A stretch of DNA of 64,000 nucleotides from Zygnema cylindricum. Its lineage: Eukaryota > Streptophyta > Zygnematophyceae > Zygnematales > Zygnemataceae. Shown piece by piece: positions 1 through 8,231 of this stretch. The number at the start of each line of letters is the position of its first letter. Position 1 is the first letter of the stretch. Both the position numbers and the translations under genes were made by a program. The stretch lies in NCBI GenBank assembly GCA_037447655.1, contig JBBHKE010001244.1, positions 62,001-126,000 of the forward strand. Direction: 5' to 3'. Below the pieces are notes generated by a model that was not told the origin of the DNA, made no database searches, and saw only the letters and a list, made by a program, of their open reading frames with translations.

Positions 1-109
1 GCCACTTTCTAAATATGGCGGCAGCCATGGCGCGCCTTTGATCCTTACTCTCTTTCTTTAAAACAAAACTAAAATAGGGAAGTGAACTATTAATTACCTC
101 TTTTCAACA
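1..109 (-). mobile_element. 3' LTR (partial) of copia element 1
   Basis: This 109 bp stretch recurs at 5319-5427 with only two substitutions. On the minus strand it starts TGTTGAAAAG and is preceded by a purine tract, so it is the U3 start of the 3' LTR of the element that fills the first 5.4 kb. The rest of the LTR lies beyond the window edge. Low divergence between the two LTR parts points to a fairly recent insertion. Confidence 0.85.
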
Positions 110-117
110 CTCCCCTT
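110..117 (-). other. polypurine tract of copia element 1
   Basis: The minus strand reads AAGGGGAG directly before the TGTTG of the 3' LTR and just after the pol stop. The same octamer precedes the LTR at 57671, and a one-base variant (AAGTGGAG) precedes the LTR at 63368. This is the expected plus-strand priming site for reverse transcription. Confidence 0.75.
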
Positions 118-122
118 AATTC

Positions 123-3100
123 CTAGTCACTTTTCAATTTTAATCCACAGTTTTCTCTGCAATAAATCAACTTAGGGGAAGGCATCGCTTTTGTCATCAT
201 GTCTGCAATCATTTCTCTATCAGTTTTATGAACCAGTTTAATAATTTTATTTTCTACCTTCTCTCTGACAAAGCTTAGTCTAATATCCATATGCTTAGCT
301 TTGAAGTGATGTTTCGGATTAGCTGCAATCGAGATAGCAGCTTGATTATCACAAAAAACATTTTGAGTTCCAGACTTCATGAACCCAAATTCTTCAAGAA
401 GAGATTTAACCCACATTAATTCTTTGGTGGCAGCACAGGAAGCCATGTATTTAGCCTCCATAGTGGACTGAGCAACTACTTTTTGTTGCTTGCTACTCCA
501 ACAACATGCACCGGATCCAATTTGCAACACATATCCAGTCGTACACCTCCTTAAAGGCACATCTCCATAACTGGCATCACTCCAAGTGGTGATGTCAGTG
601 TGCTCCCCTCCCAAATGCAACCATAATTCCCTTGTCCCCACCAGATACCTCATCACCCTTTTGGCAGCCTCCCAATCTCTCTTTCTTAGTTCATTTAGAT
701 TTCTACTAAGGACACCTACAGCTGCAGCTATATCCGGACGGGTACAGTTCATAAAATAAATTAAACTGCCTACAATCTGCCGATAAGGGATATTTTCCAT
801 AAATTTTCTTTCTATCTCGTCCATCTCATCATTAATGATGAATATTCCTCCTTCTTCACTCCCCTCACTTACTTTCCTCAAATCCATGGGAGAAGTACAT
901 CCGTTTGCTTTCTCCATTTGAAAATTTTCTAGCATATTACCGATTGCTTCTTTTTGAGTGAGTCTTATAATTCTATTCCCTCTATCTCTCTCCATCTGAA
1001 TTCCCAAAATGTACTTTGCCTCGCCAAGATCTTTCATATCAAAAATGCTTCTAAGATCCCGTTTTAGTTTGTTAATTTTATCTAAGGACTTGCTTAAGAC
1101 CAACAAATCATCCACATAAATAGCAATAAATATCACTCCATTCTCATCCTCAAATAAACATATAGAGTGATCTGAACTAATTCTGATATACCCCAAACCG
1201 GTCAGAAATTCGTCGAGCTTTATATTCCACTGTCGCGGGGCTTGCTTAAGCCCATAGAGTGATTTTATCAATTTGCAAACTTTGTTTTCTTCCCCACTTT
1301 CCACGAATCCTTCCGGTTGCCTCATGTAAATTTCTTCTTCTAACTCTCCGTGCAAAAAGGCAATTTTAATATCCATCTGGTGGATTTCCATATCCTCCGC
1401 TGCGGCTATACTTAAAAGGATTCTAACAGAAGGAAATCTGACTACATGTGCAAAGGTTTCTTCGTAGTCTATCCCCTCTTTCTGTGTATAACCTTTTGCA
1501 ACTAACCTAGATTTGTACCTCTCAATGGTATTATCCGGGTTTAATTTAAGTTTAAACACCCACTTACATCCGATCGGTTTTCGGTCCGGTGGACAATCTA
1601 CCAACTCCCATGTATTGGCTTCCATGATAGAGGCCATTTCTTCATTTATAGTTGTGATCCACCGGCTACTTTCTGTTGTGTTTATGGCCTCTAAGTATGT
1701 TTGAGGTTCATCTGGGTGAGACATCTTTGTGAGTTGGTTATTTACTTGTCTTTCTTGAAGTCGTTTACTACTTCTTCCCCCTTCAAAATCGGACGCCGGT
1801 ATGGAAAGCATCCTTGGGTTTCGTTTTGGGAGATTTTCAGCTCCCCTATCTTCCAATTCCGGTGTCTTATCAAGTTCCTCTTCAGTTTCCACTTCGTATT
1901 GTGGTGTTGCCTCGGATGTTGTCCTTTCCTCCTTCTCCTTTGGTAAATCTGCAAATTTTTCTTTTTCTCCCTCTCCCTCTCCCTTCTCTTCATTTTCAAA
2001 GTCAAAGTCAGAAAACTGATGCGTTTCAAATCTGATTTTGACTTCCCCATTATATTTGAATGGATCAATGGACTTCTCTTCATTCATCACCACTATGTGT
2101 TTTACCAAAATTATATCTTTCTTTTTCAAGTCATACACTCGGTATCCTTTTATGCTCTCATCATATCCTACAAGATATCCTGGCTTCCCTCTCCCCTCTA
2201 ACTTCCATTTAGTCTTATCGGAATCCAAACTGTAGACTTGACTTCCGAACACTCTCAAACTAGACAAATCACGCTTTCTTCCTGTCCACCTCTCATACGG
2301 AGTTTCCTCTTTATTTGCTGAAGTTAGGACTCTATTTTTGATGAAATTAGCATAGTTCATAGACTCCGCCCAAAACTGCAACCCTATCCTCTTATCAGTT
2401 AACATACTTCTGGACATATCTCCTAAAGTTCTATTCACTCTTTCACCTACTCCATTATGTTCCGGATTATAGGGACCAGTTTTCTCATGATGAATTCCTT
2501 CTTCTTTAAGATATTCTTCAAATTCCCTTGAGGTGTATTCTTTCCCATTATCACTTCTTATCTCTTTTATTGAGGTTTCGTGTAGTTTTTCACTCCATAC
2601 TTTAAACTCTTTGAAACATCTTAATACCTCTGACTTATGTCTGAGAAAGTATACCTTCGTGTATCTAGACCAATCATCTGTGATGGTTAACATCCATCTC
2701 TTCCCGCCATGTGAAGCATACCTAGCAGGTCCCCAAACATCAGTGTGAACTAGACCTAATACTTTCTCTCTCCTAAATGTGGTTGCCTTTGGAAATGGAA
2801 GTCTATGAATCTTCCCTTGGGCACATCCACTATAATCATCAAAGGTCTCATCATCCTCAAAAGTAATACCCTCCACTATGCCCTTTTTTTTCATTTTCTT
2901 TAATCTATCTAGATGCACATGCCCCAACCTTTTATGCCAAAGCATCATCTCACTTGCACACGAGTAGAGAACACTCTTTTCATTGCAAAGAACAATTCTG
3001 AACATTCCTTGATTGCCCTTCTCAGCTATGAAATAAACCTCATTATCAAAGCTTGCTGTGAAGATTCCTTTCCTAGTTCCTGTTTCAAACTCCTTTTCAT

Positions 3101-3581
3101 CTAGGACAGCTATTGAGACTAGGTTCTTGCTAAGCTGTGGAATGTAAAGAACGTTTGAGAGTGTTACAATTGAGGCCTTTCCATCAACTAGAACCTTCAA
3201 GTCAACATTTCCAACAAGACTTGTGGTTTCTACTCTACCATCTCCGTACTCTATCTCAACTGTTGGGATCTTTCTCAGTTTAGTGAACCACCGCTTATCT
3301 TTGCACATATGCATTGAAGCCCCTGAGTCTATGATCCACCCATCCTCGGGTGGATCCCTCTTACCTTCGAAAGCACACTTTTGTCTCCGTGGAATGTCGA
3401 CATGCTTTTCAGTGTTTTTCGGATTAAGGAGAAGCTCCTCAAGCTCCTCTTCAGGTTCAGTTTTTTCTTCCACTTCCTCATCAAGAACTTGAGTCAGGAA
3501 AGCCTTTTTCTTTCCTCCGTCCTTTGAGGTTCCTTGACCATCTTTCAGTCGAAGATCTGCAAGTCTGACACAATCTGCCAT
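123..3581 (-). CDS. Ty1/copia Pol polyprotein (PR-IN-RT-RNase H), nearly intact
   Basis: This long open frame encodes the copia retrotransposon enzymes. From the listed Met: aspartic protease with DSGAS at residues 85-89; integrase zinc region (LWHKRLGH) followed by the DDE core with HTD, RSDNG and NGVGERVN; reverse transcriptase with MDIKIAFLHG and the YVDD catalytic motif at 822-825; RNase H with WSDASYG, TMEAKYMA and CDNQAA. PR-IN-RT-RH is the copia order. The frame really opens upstream of this Met, because the Met lies inside the Gag zinc knuckle (CHFCKKPGHYMADC, about 3581-3620), so this is the C-terminal part of a Gag-Pol fusion. Oddities: the first Cys of the integrase CxxC pair is Tyr (DYSGC), and the usual SPV after ETF in RT is AHV. 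No other break was seen. A very recent, probably just-inactivated copy. Confidence 0.93.
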   Translation of the reverse strand: MADCVRLADLRLKDGQGTSKDGGKKKAFLTQVLDEEVEEKTEPEEELEELLLNPKNTEKHVDIPRRQKCAFEGKRDPPEDGWIIDSGASMHMCKDKRWFTKLRKIPTVEIEYGDGRVETTSLVGNVDLKVLVDGKASIVTLSNVLYIPQLSKNLVSIAVLDEKEFETGTRKGIFTASFDNEVYFIAEKGNQGMFRIVLCNEKSVLYSCASEMMLWHKRLGHVHLDRLKKMKKKGIVEGITFEDDETFDDYSGCAQGKIHRLPFPKATTFRREKVLGLVHTDVWGPARYASHGGKRWMLTITDDWSRYTKVYFLRHKSEVLRCFKEFKVWSEKLHETSIKEIRSDNGKEYTSREFEEYLKEEGIHHEKTGPYNPEHNGVGERVNRTLGDMSRSMLTDKRIGLQFWAESMNYANFIKNRVLTSANKEETPYERWTGRKRDLSSLRVFGSQVYSLDSDKTKWKLEGRGKPGYLVGYDESIKGYRVYDLKKKDIILVKHIVVMNEEKSIDPFKYNGEVKIRFETHQFSDFDFENEEKGEGEGEKEKFADLPKEKEERTTSEATPQYEVETEEELDKTPELEDRGAENLPKRNPRMLSIPASDFEGGRSSKRLQERQVNNQLTKMSHPDEPQTYLEAINTTESSRWITTINEEMASIMEANTWELVDCPPDRKPIGCKWVFKLKLNPDNTIERYKSRLVAKGYTQKEGIDYEETFAHVVRFPSVRILLSIAAAEDMEIHQMDIKIAFLHGELEEEIYMRQPEGFVESGEENKVCKLIKSLYGLKQAPRQWNIKLDEFLTGLGYIRISSDHSICLFEDENGVIFIAIYVDDLLVLSKSLDKINKLKRDLRSIFDMKDLGEAKYILGIQMERDRGNRIIRLTQKEAIGNMLENFQMEKANGCTSPMDLRKVSEGSEEGGIFIINDEMDEIERKFMENIPYRQIVGSLIYFMNCTRPDIAAAVGVLSRNLNELRKRDWEAAKRVMRYLVGTRELWLHLGGEHTDITTWSDASYGDVPLRRCTTGYVLQIGSGACCWSSKQQKVVAQSTMEAKYMASCAATKELMWVKSLLEEFGFMKSGTQNVFCDNQAAISIAANPKHHFKAKHMDIRLSFVREKVENKIIKLVHKTDREMIADMMTKAMPSPKLIYCRENCGLKLKSD

Positions 3582-4519
3582 ATAGTGTCCCGGTTTCTTG
3601 CAGAAGTGACATAATCCTCCTCGAGAAGTTCCTCTCCTCGTCTATCAAATCTGCCACCTCCTTGTCCTCTTCCACCAAAGTTTCGATAGGGATCTTTCCC
3701 TCTCTCCTCATCACGCTTCCGCCAATCAGCTCCTGCAGACAATGCTTGAACACTTGGACTCCCTCTCCTAAGCTCTATGGTGCTTTCTTTCACTAAAATC
3801 ATTCCCACAGTGTCATCCCAATTCCAATTGCTATCTCCTATGTCCTGCAATCGGTTAATGATATTCTCATACTCTTCAGGTAGTTTCATCATTAATGTGT
3901 TCACTCTTTGTCTCTCAGACCATGAGTTACCTGCACTCTCTAACTCTCCAAACAATGCTCCTAAATCATTGCAATAATTATCCGTACTTCCTCCCTTAAA
4001 AGTATAAGCTGCAATCTTATTTTCTGCCAACTGTTGCTGCTGCAATGATCCACTCTTATATTTGTTAACTAGTGATATCCATATCTGAGATGAAGATTTG
4101 ACATGCATAAGGGGAATGGCAATGCCTTTTGCTATACTTTTAAGAAATAAGAGCTTAGCAACCTTGTCTTTGTAGTTCCACTTTTCATACTCCGATCTTT
4201 CGGTCTGAACCCTTGTCGCCGTTTTTGGTGGTGTTGCTGCCGGTATCGCCTTCGGCAATGGTGTCACTTGAGTTGCAACTCCTCCCTTTTCTCCTTTCAT
4301 GACAATCTCCTCTCCTTCATCATCTTCATCCTCGGTGATGGTGGCAGTTGTTCTACCAACTGTAGAGGCGGAGGTGCCAGAAAAATGTGTCCCTCCAAAC
4401 CTAGGTGGAGGTGGGCATCGAATTTGTCTAGACACTATGCCCCATAGATGCTTCTCAAATAGTTCTCCCTCCATCATCATTTCCCAATAAAGAAAGTCTG
4501 ATCCATCAAATATGGGCAC
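3545..4519 (-). CDS. Ty1/copia Gag, frameshifted before the zinc knuckle
   Basis: This 324-residue frame opens MPIFDGSDFLYWEMMMEG, a typical copia Gag start (UBN2-like domain), with the conserved W and the GLKxPxE-like region MKLPEEYENIINRL near residue 215. A glycine- and arginine-rich segment (GGRGQGGGRFDRRGEE) follows. The CCHC zinc knuckle expected next is present but in the Pol frame, so a one-step frameshift occurs around 3620-3650. After the shift this frame runs out as unrelated sequence to 3545. Copia elements normally make one continuous Gag-Pol, so the shift is most likely a mutation; programmed frameshifting cannot be excluded. The same N-terminal motif occurs at 42839 in a sister copy. 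Confidence 0.85.
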   Translation of the reverse strand: MPIFDGSDFLYWEMMMEGELFEKHLWGIVSRQIRCPPPPRFGGTHFSGTSASTVGRTTATITEDEDDEGEEIVMKGEKGGVATQVTPLPKAIPAATPPKTATRVQTERSEYEKWNYKDKVAKLLFLKSIAKGIAIPLMHVKSSSQIWISLVNKYKSGSLQQQQLAENKIAAYTFKGGSTDNYCNDLGALFGELESAGNSWSERQRVNTLMMKLPEEYENIINRLQDIGDSNWNWDDTVGMILVKESTIELRRGSPSVQALSAGADWRKRDEERGKDPYRNFGGRGQGGGRFDRRGEELLEEDYVTSARNRDTIWQIVSDLQIFD

Positions 4520-4525
4520 CCTAGA

Positions 4526-4541
4526 GGCTGGGCCGATGACC
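4526..4541 (-). other. primer-binding site of copia element 1
   Basis: On the minus strand, directly after the 5' LTR, the sequence reads GTCATCGGCCCAGCC. It does not match the usual TGGTATCAGAGC site for the tRNA-Met 3' end. It resembles the complement of the initiator tRNA-Met anticodon arm (GTTATGGGCCCA core), with mismatches. The sister copy at 42819 matches better. Confidence 0.5.
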
Positions 4542-5427
4542 TGAAATTATGTGGTCTCCATTGACCCACAGAATGAGCATCCTATGTAAAGCCTCTAGGA
4601 TAATATTTGCCCCTTCTACTTTCCCGCTGAATAAGCGGCGCCCAGGCACACAAATATTCTGACCACTCTCACCCTTGTGAGGACAAGACTCCCCTGAGTC
4701 AAACGCAAAAAGAATCACTGAATTTGCTCACCCGAGCAGTAAGTTATGGCTGGTCAAAGATGACCTTTATAGTTACAAGCTCTCTTAGAGAGAGAGGTAC
4801 CTAAATATTACTAAGTCTCGGTCTGCCTACTCACGACTACCTACTATTAAACCCTAGTCCAATAGGAACACTATAAAGTACAAGAAGGTACAATGGGCGA
4901 TGTACTTATTGTACAACCATTGTACGACAAGGTCTACAAGGTGACACCTCTCATATCGGAAGCCATGGTTCCTCCTCCCATCTTCTCCGGTATCAAATAA
5001 TATGGCGCCACGTGGCACCGCGTGACGCTATATCCGTATGCCGCCAAAAAGCTCACTTCGCTTGGCGGCTATAATGCCGGCCGTCCGATCAAAACATATT
5101 TTACACGGTTCAGATTCGCGTACATGCAGAAATTGCTCCTTTTGGTTAGTCTGCTGTTAATTAGCTGTTTCGTTAATGTTTATATATTTATGAATCTCGT
5201 GTATCGTTTCGTAACGCCTTAATGGTTAAGGCGTTAGGCTATGAAGAATCTAGAGGTCACAGGTTCAAATCTAGACCTAGGCATCATTTTAGCCAAAATA
5301 CCCTTAACTGCAAAAACTGCCACTTTCTAAATATGGCGGCAGCTATGGCGCGCCTTTGATCCTTACTCTCTTTCTTTAAAACAAAACCAAAATAGGGAAG
5401 TGAACTATTAATTACCTCTTTTCAACA
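4542..5427 (-). mobile_element. 5' LTR of copia element 1
   Basis: Minus-strand LTR of about 886 bp, bounded by TGTTGAAAAG at 5427 and a CA end at 4542. The high-coordinate 109 bp are duplicated at the window start. It contains an antisense tRNA-like segment at 5216-5284. The low-coordinate boundary is set by the TG/CA rule and by the adjoining primer-binding site, so it is slightly less certain. Confidence 0.8.
5216..5284 (+). ncRNA. tRNA-like Pol III module inside LTR (antisense)
   Basis: The segment holds an A-box-like GGTTAAGGC (also half of a small hairpin, CGCCTTAATGGTTAAGGCG) and, about 37 nt later, a B-box-like GGTTCAAATCT at 5262-5272. The arms do not fold into a full cloverleaf, so a functional tRNA is unlikely. 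Comparable segments sit in the same antisense orientation in the related LTRs near 47.6, 57.9, 61.5 and 63.1 kb. Confidence 0.55.
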
Positions 5428-5845
5428 CTTTACTCTATTTAGGGTTAACTTTTTAGTACCGTACAAAACTGAAGTACGTCATCTTTTAAATAGTGTGGTG
5501 TACGGTCAGAGTCAGACCGTACAAAAGCGTACCTTTTTAAGTGAAAAAGTACAATTCATTTTGGTTAGTAGCCGCGGACGCATGAGAATATGCGGTCTAA
5601 AGAGGGGATCAAATCGGGTTGTCAAATATCACGTTCGCATATATTCGTCAAACAATCACGTTTCGACTGTGTGAATGTACGATTTGTCAAATTTTTTACA
5701 AATACTTGTATTAGTGTAAGCATGTTTGCGACCGACATTTACTTTTTCCAAAGACCCAAATTATAATTACTAAACAATTAGAATGTATGTTTTTTTTCAA
5801 AGTTTTCAAATTCTTAATTAGCGTAAACCACGGTAATTATTCATA

Positions 5846-5885
5846 TACGCTAAAGAAACTTTTACACTAATAGCGATTGGCGGTG
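5846..5885. repeat. single-arm remnant of a foldback MITE
   Basis: The stretch (AAACTTTTACACTAATAGCG then GGCGGTGTA) matches the terminal arm of the foldback element at 9998-10221 (AACTTTAACACTAATAACG...GCGGTGTAG). Only one arm is present. Confidence 0.5.
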
Positions 5886-7394
5886 TACTGTACGTTTTGG
5901 TACTTGCTGATGCAAACGCACGGTATGTTCTGCACGAAATACCGGATCTGCACTAAGTACTCGTATGTTTTGAAAATTAGGTTTCAGTTTCACAATGGTT
6001 CGTCCTTGCCTCTCTTTCTCTCCGAAGAGCAATAAAGAATAAAGATTCACACACTTTAGTGTACGTCCCCATGTAAGCGATACTTTGAAAAAGTATTTTG
6101 GATTGTAGTGAAGAGTTCCGTACTACTTTGTAGGGGTCGGCTACTCACCGGCAGTCGGGCGAAGGAAGGGGAGAGGATGCACGCAAGCATGATTGTCAAG
6201 AGTTATGAGTCTGGACAGTGAGGTGTGTGGGTATGTGTGACGAGGTGGAACTCTCATGCGTGCGGTGCGGGAGTGGTTTAGGCAATGAGGATGCGAGCAT
6301 GAGGGACTGACGTGGGTGAGTTAGTCTCTGGCGAATGAGGTGCATGCTTGGTGCTCATTCTCCACCCCACCTCCTACCCATTATGTTGTCTGATGGTAAA
6401 GCGTCCCTATGTGCGAAGTGAAATCGGAACTTTGAAATGTGACGGTTGTAGACGTAGGTACAGCTTTGCGGCGGTTAACGACGACTACGAAATTGGTGAC
6501 GCCAACAAAAACAGTGACGGTTGTAGACGTTTATATTTTTGTAATTTTACGACGTGGCAGATGTTTAGGGTTTTGTAACATTGTGACGTCACAAATTCAA
6601 GAACTTTCGGCCATGGATACCCGATTTCGTTTTCTCTACTTTTTTCGCTCTACTTGCCATAAAAATATACATAAAGGTAGTCAAAAGAATTATTTTTCAA
6701 ATATCTTTCATTTCATACCAGTTTTGTTATGCCTCATTCTAAAAAGTGTGAGATAAAAGTGATAGTGTGAGAGGGAGAGGGGAGAGGCGACGACCATGCA
6801 AAATTCTACCGAGGACCCATGAATGAAAGTGGAGGTCTGGAGACCCCAGCATATTTTTTCCGTACATCCTCGTCTTTTCCGTACATGCACCTGACGGGCA
6901 GGGAGAAAAATAGCGAGTACTCTTCCTCGTCCTAAAATTTTACCACTCGTGTGGCGCGTGCGTGGGTCATTTTCATTCGTTGTTTGGGCGGTCCTTTCCC
7001 TGAAATCGGCTCGCCAAGTGATTTTCGATGAAGTTTTTTGACGGGCTGGATTCTCTTGCCCGGTGGTCGAAAAAAGGAAAACGCCAAAATGCGTTCACAT
7101 GACGACAAACATGAAGTGCATTCAAAGTATCGACTTGAGGTTTGCTGTACTTTTATAGAATTGATTTTTTTGTACGGCTAAAGTTTTTCTCGTACGTAAC
7201 TGCGTTTTCGGTTAAAACGACAGATTAAAGTCGATACTTTTAATACATGGGGACGTACCCTTACAATACTGAAGTTTGTACTTTCTTACCTTCTTTATCT
7301 GTTTCACCATCTGTTTCTCCTGCTGAATCCTGCGGTGTGCGATTCTTGAAATTTAACCAGTTTCAGCGTTTTCAGTTTTTACGGTTTTCAGTTT

Positions 7395-7440
7395 TAGGGT
7401 TATCAGTTGTAGGGTTTCTATTAGGTGTCAGTTTTAGGGT
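7395..7440 (+). promoter_or_regulatory. telo-box-like cluster before the PUB49-like start
   Basis: Three copies of TAGGGTT lie within 75 bp upstream of the ATG (TTAGGGTTA, TAGGGTTTC, TTAGGGTTA). Telo-boxes (AAACCCTA) are common near the starts of plant housekeeping and ribosomal-protein genes. Regulatory use here is inferred from position only. Confidence 0.35.
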
Positions 7441-7469
7441 TATTTTCCAGTTGTGTTATTTTTGTCACG

Positions 7470-7597
7470 ATGGGGAAGAAGCAGCACAGCAAGGACAGAA
7501 TGTTTATTACCACAACGGAGTGGGCAACGGAGTGGGGAGGAGCAAAAAACCGTGACCTAAAAACGCCGTTTAAACGGTTACCGTTCTACTGCTGCGC
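7470..7597 (+). CDS. PUB49: PUB49-like exon 1
   Basis: Contains the start codon chosen because it gives the family N-terminus MGKKQHSKDRM. It ends TTCTACTGCTGCGC before the donor GTAAGTAA, phase 2. It encodes the lead into the U-box (PFKRLPFYCC). Confidence 0.92.
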
Positions 7598-8189
7598 GTA
7601 AGTAACCCTAATCTGCAGCTGCTTTTTGAGAGGGAGAGATAAAGGTATTTTTTTTTTTTTAGGGTTTTGCTGAACTTAAGTTTGATTTGGTCCTGGCTAG
7701 TGCGTGGTATTGAGGAAGAGAGGCGAGGGAGATGGAGGGAGAGGGGAGGGAGGGAGGAGGGGAGGGAGGGAGAGAGAGGGAGAGGAGGGAAGGGGGAGGA
7801 AGGGGGAGGGATGAAGAAGGAGAGGGAGGGAGAGTGAAGGGAGAGGGACGGAGAGGGATGGAGGTGGATGGAGAGGGAGGTAAAGAAGGAGAGGGAGTGA
7901 GAGGGAGGTAGAGGGAGTGAGAGGGAGGTAGAGGGAGTGAGGGAGAGGGGGAGAGGGAGTGGGAGGGGTGGGAAGGAGAGGGAAGGAGAGGGGGGGAGAC
8001 GGAGGGAGAGGGAGGGAGGGGGGAGTAGAGGAAAGGAGAGGGAGAGGGAGAGAAGGAGATATCTTTTTAGTCTCGACATACTATCATTTTTTAAGATCAT
8101 TCTATTATCTCCCTTTTTTTTTTTCTCTCCGTTGATTGTTTTGCGTAATTTTCAGAGTTCCTTTGAGAGGTTTTTTTAAAGATCATGTC

Positions 8190-8231
<42 letters not shown>

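Larger units (their letters stand above)
5428..7469 (+). other. gene-free stretch; upstream region of the PUB49-like gene
   Basis: No convincing coding region in about 2 kb. The part up to about 6100 has many GTAC-rich motifs and a copy of one MITE arm (about 5846-5885). The last 300 bp probably hold the promoter and 5' leader of the following gene. Confidence 0.6.

Noticed and set aside
1742-2083. 113-codon Lys/Arg/Glu-rich frame inside element 1
   Set aside because: It is a frame shadow of the acidic linker between integrase and RT of the Pol polyprotein.
7570-8100. Long Ser/Pro/Leu open frame on the minus strand
   Set aside because: It is the complement of a purine-rich repeat inside intron 1; only low-complexity composition keeps it open.
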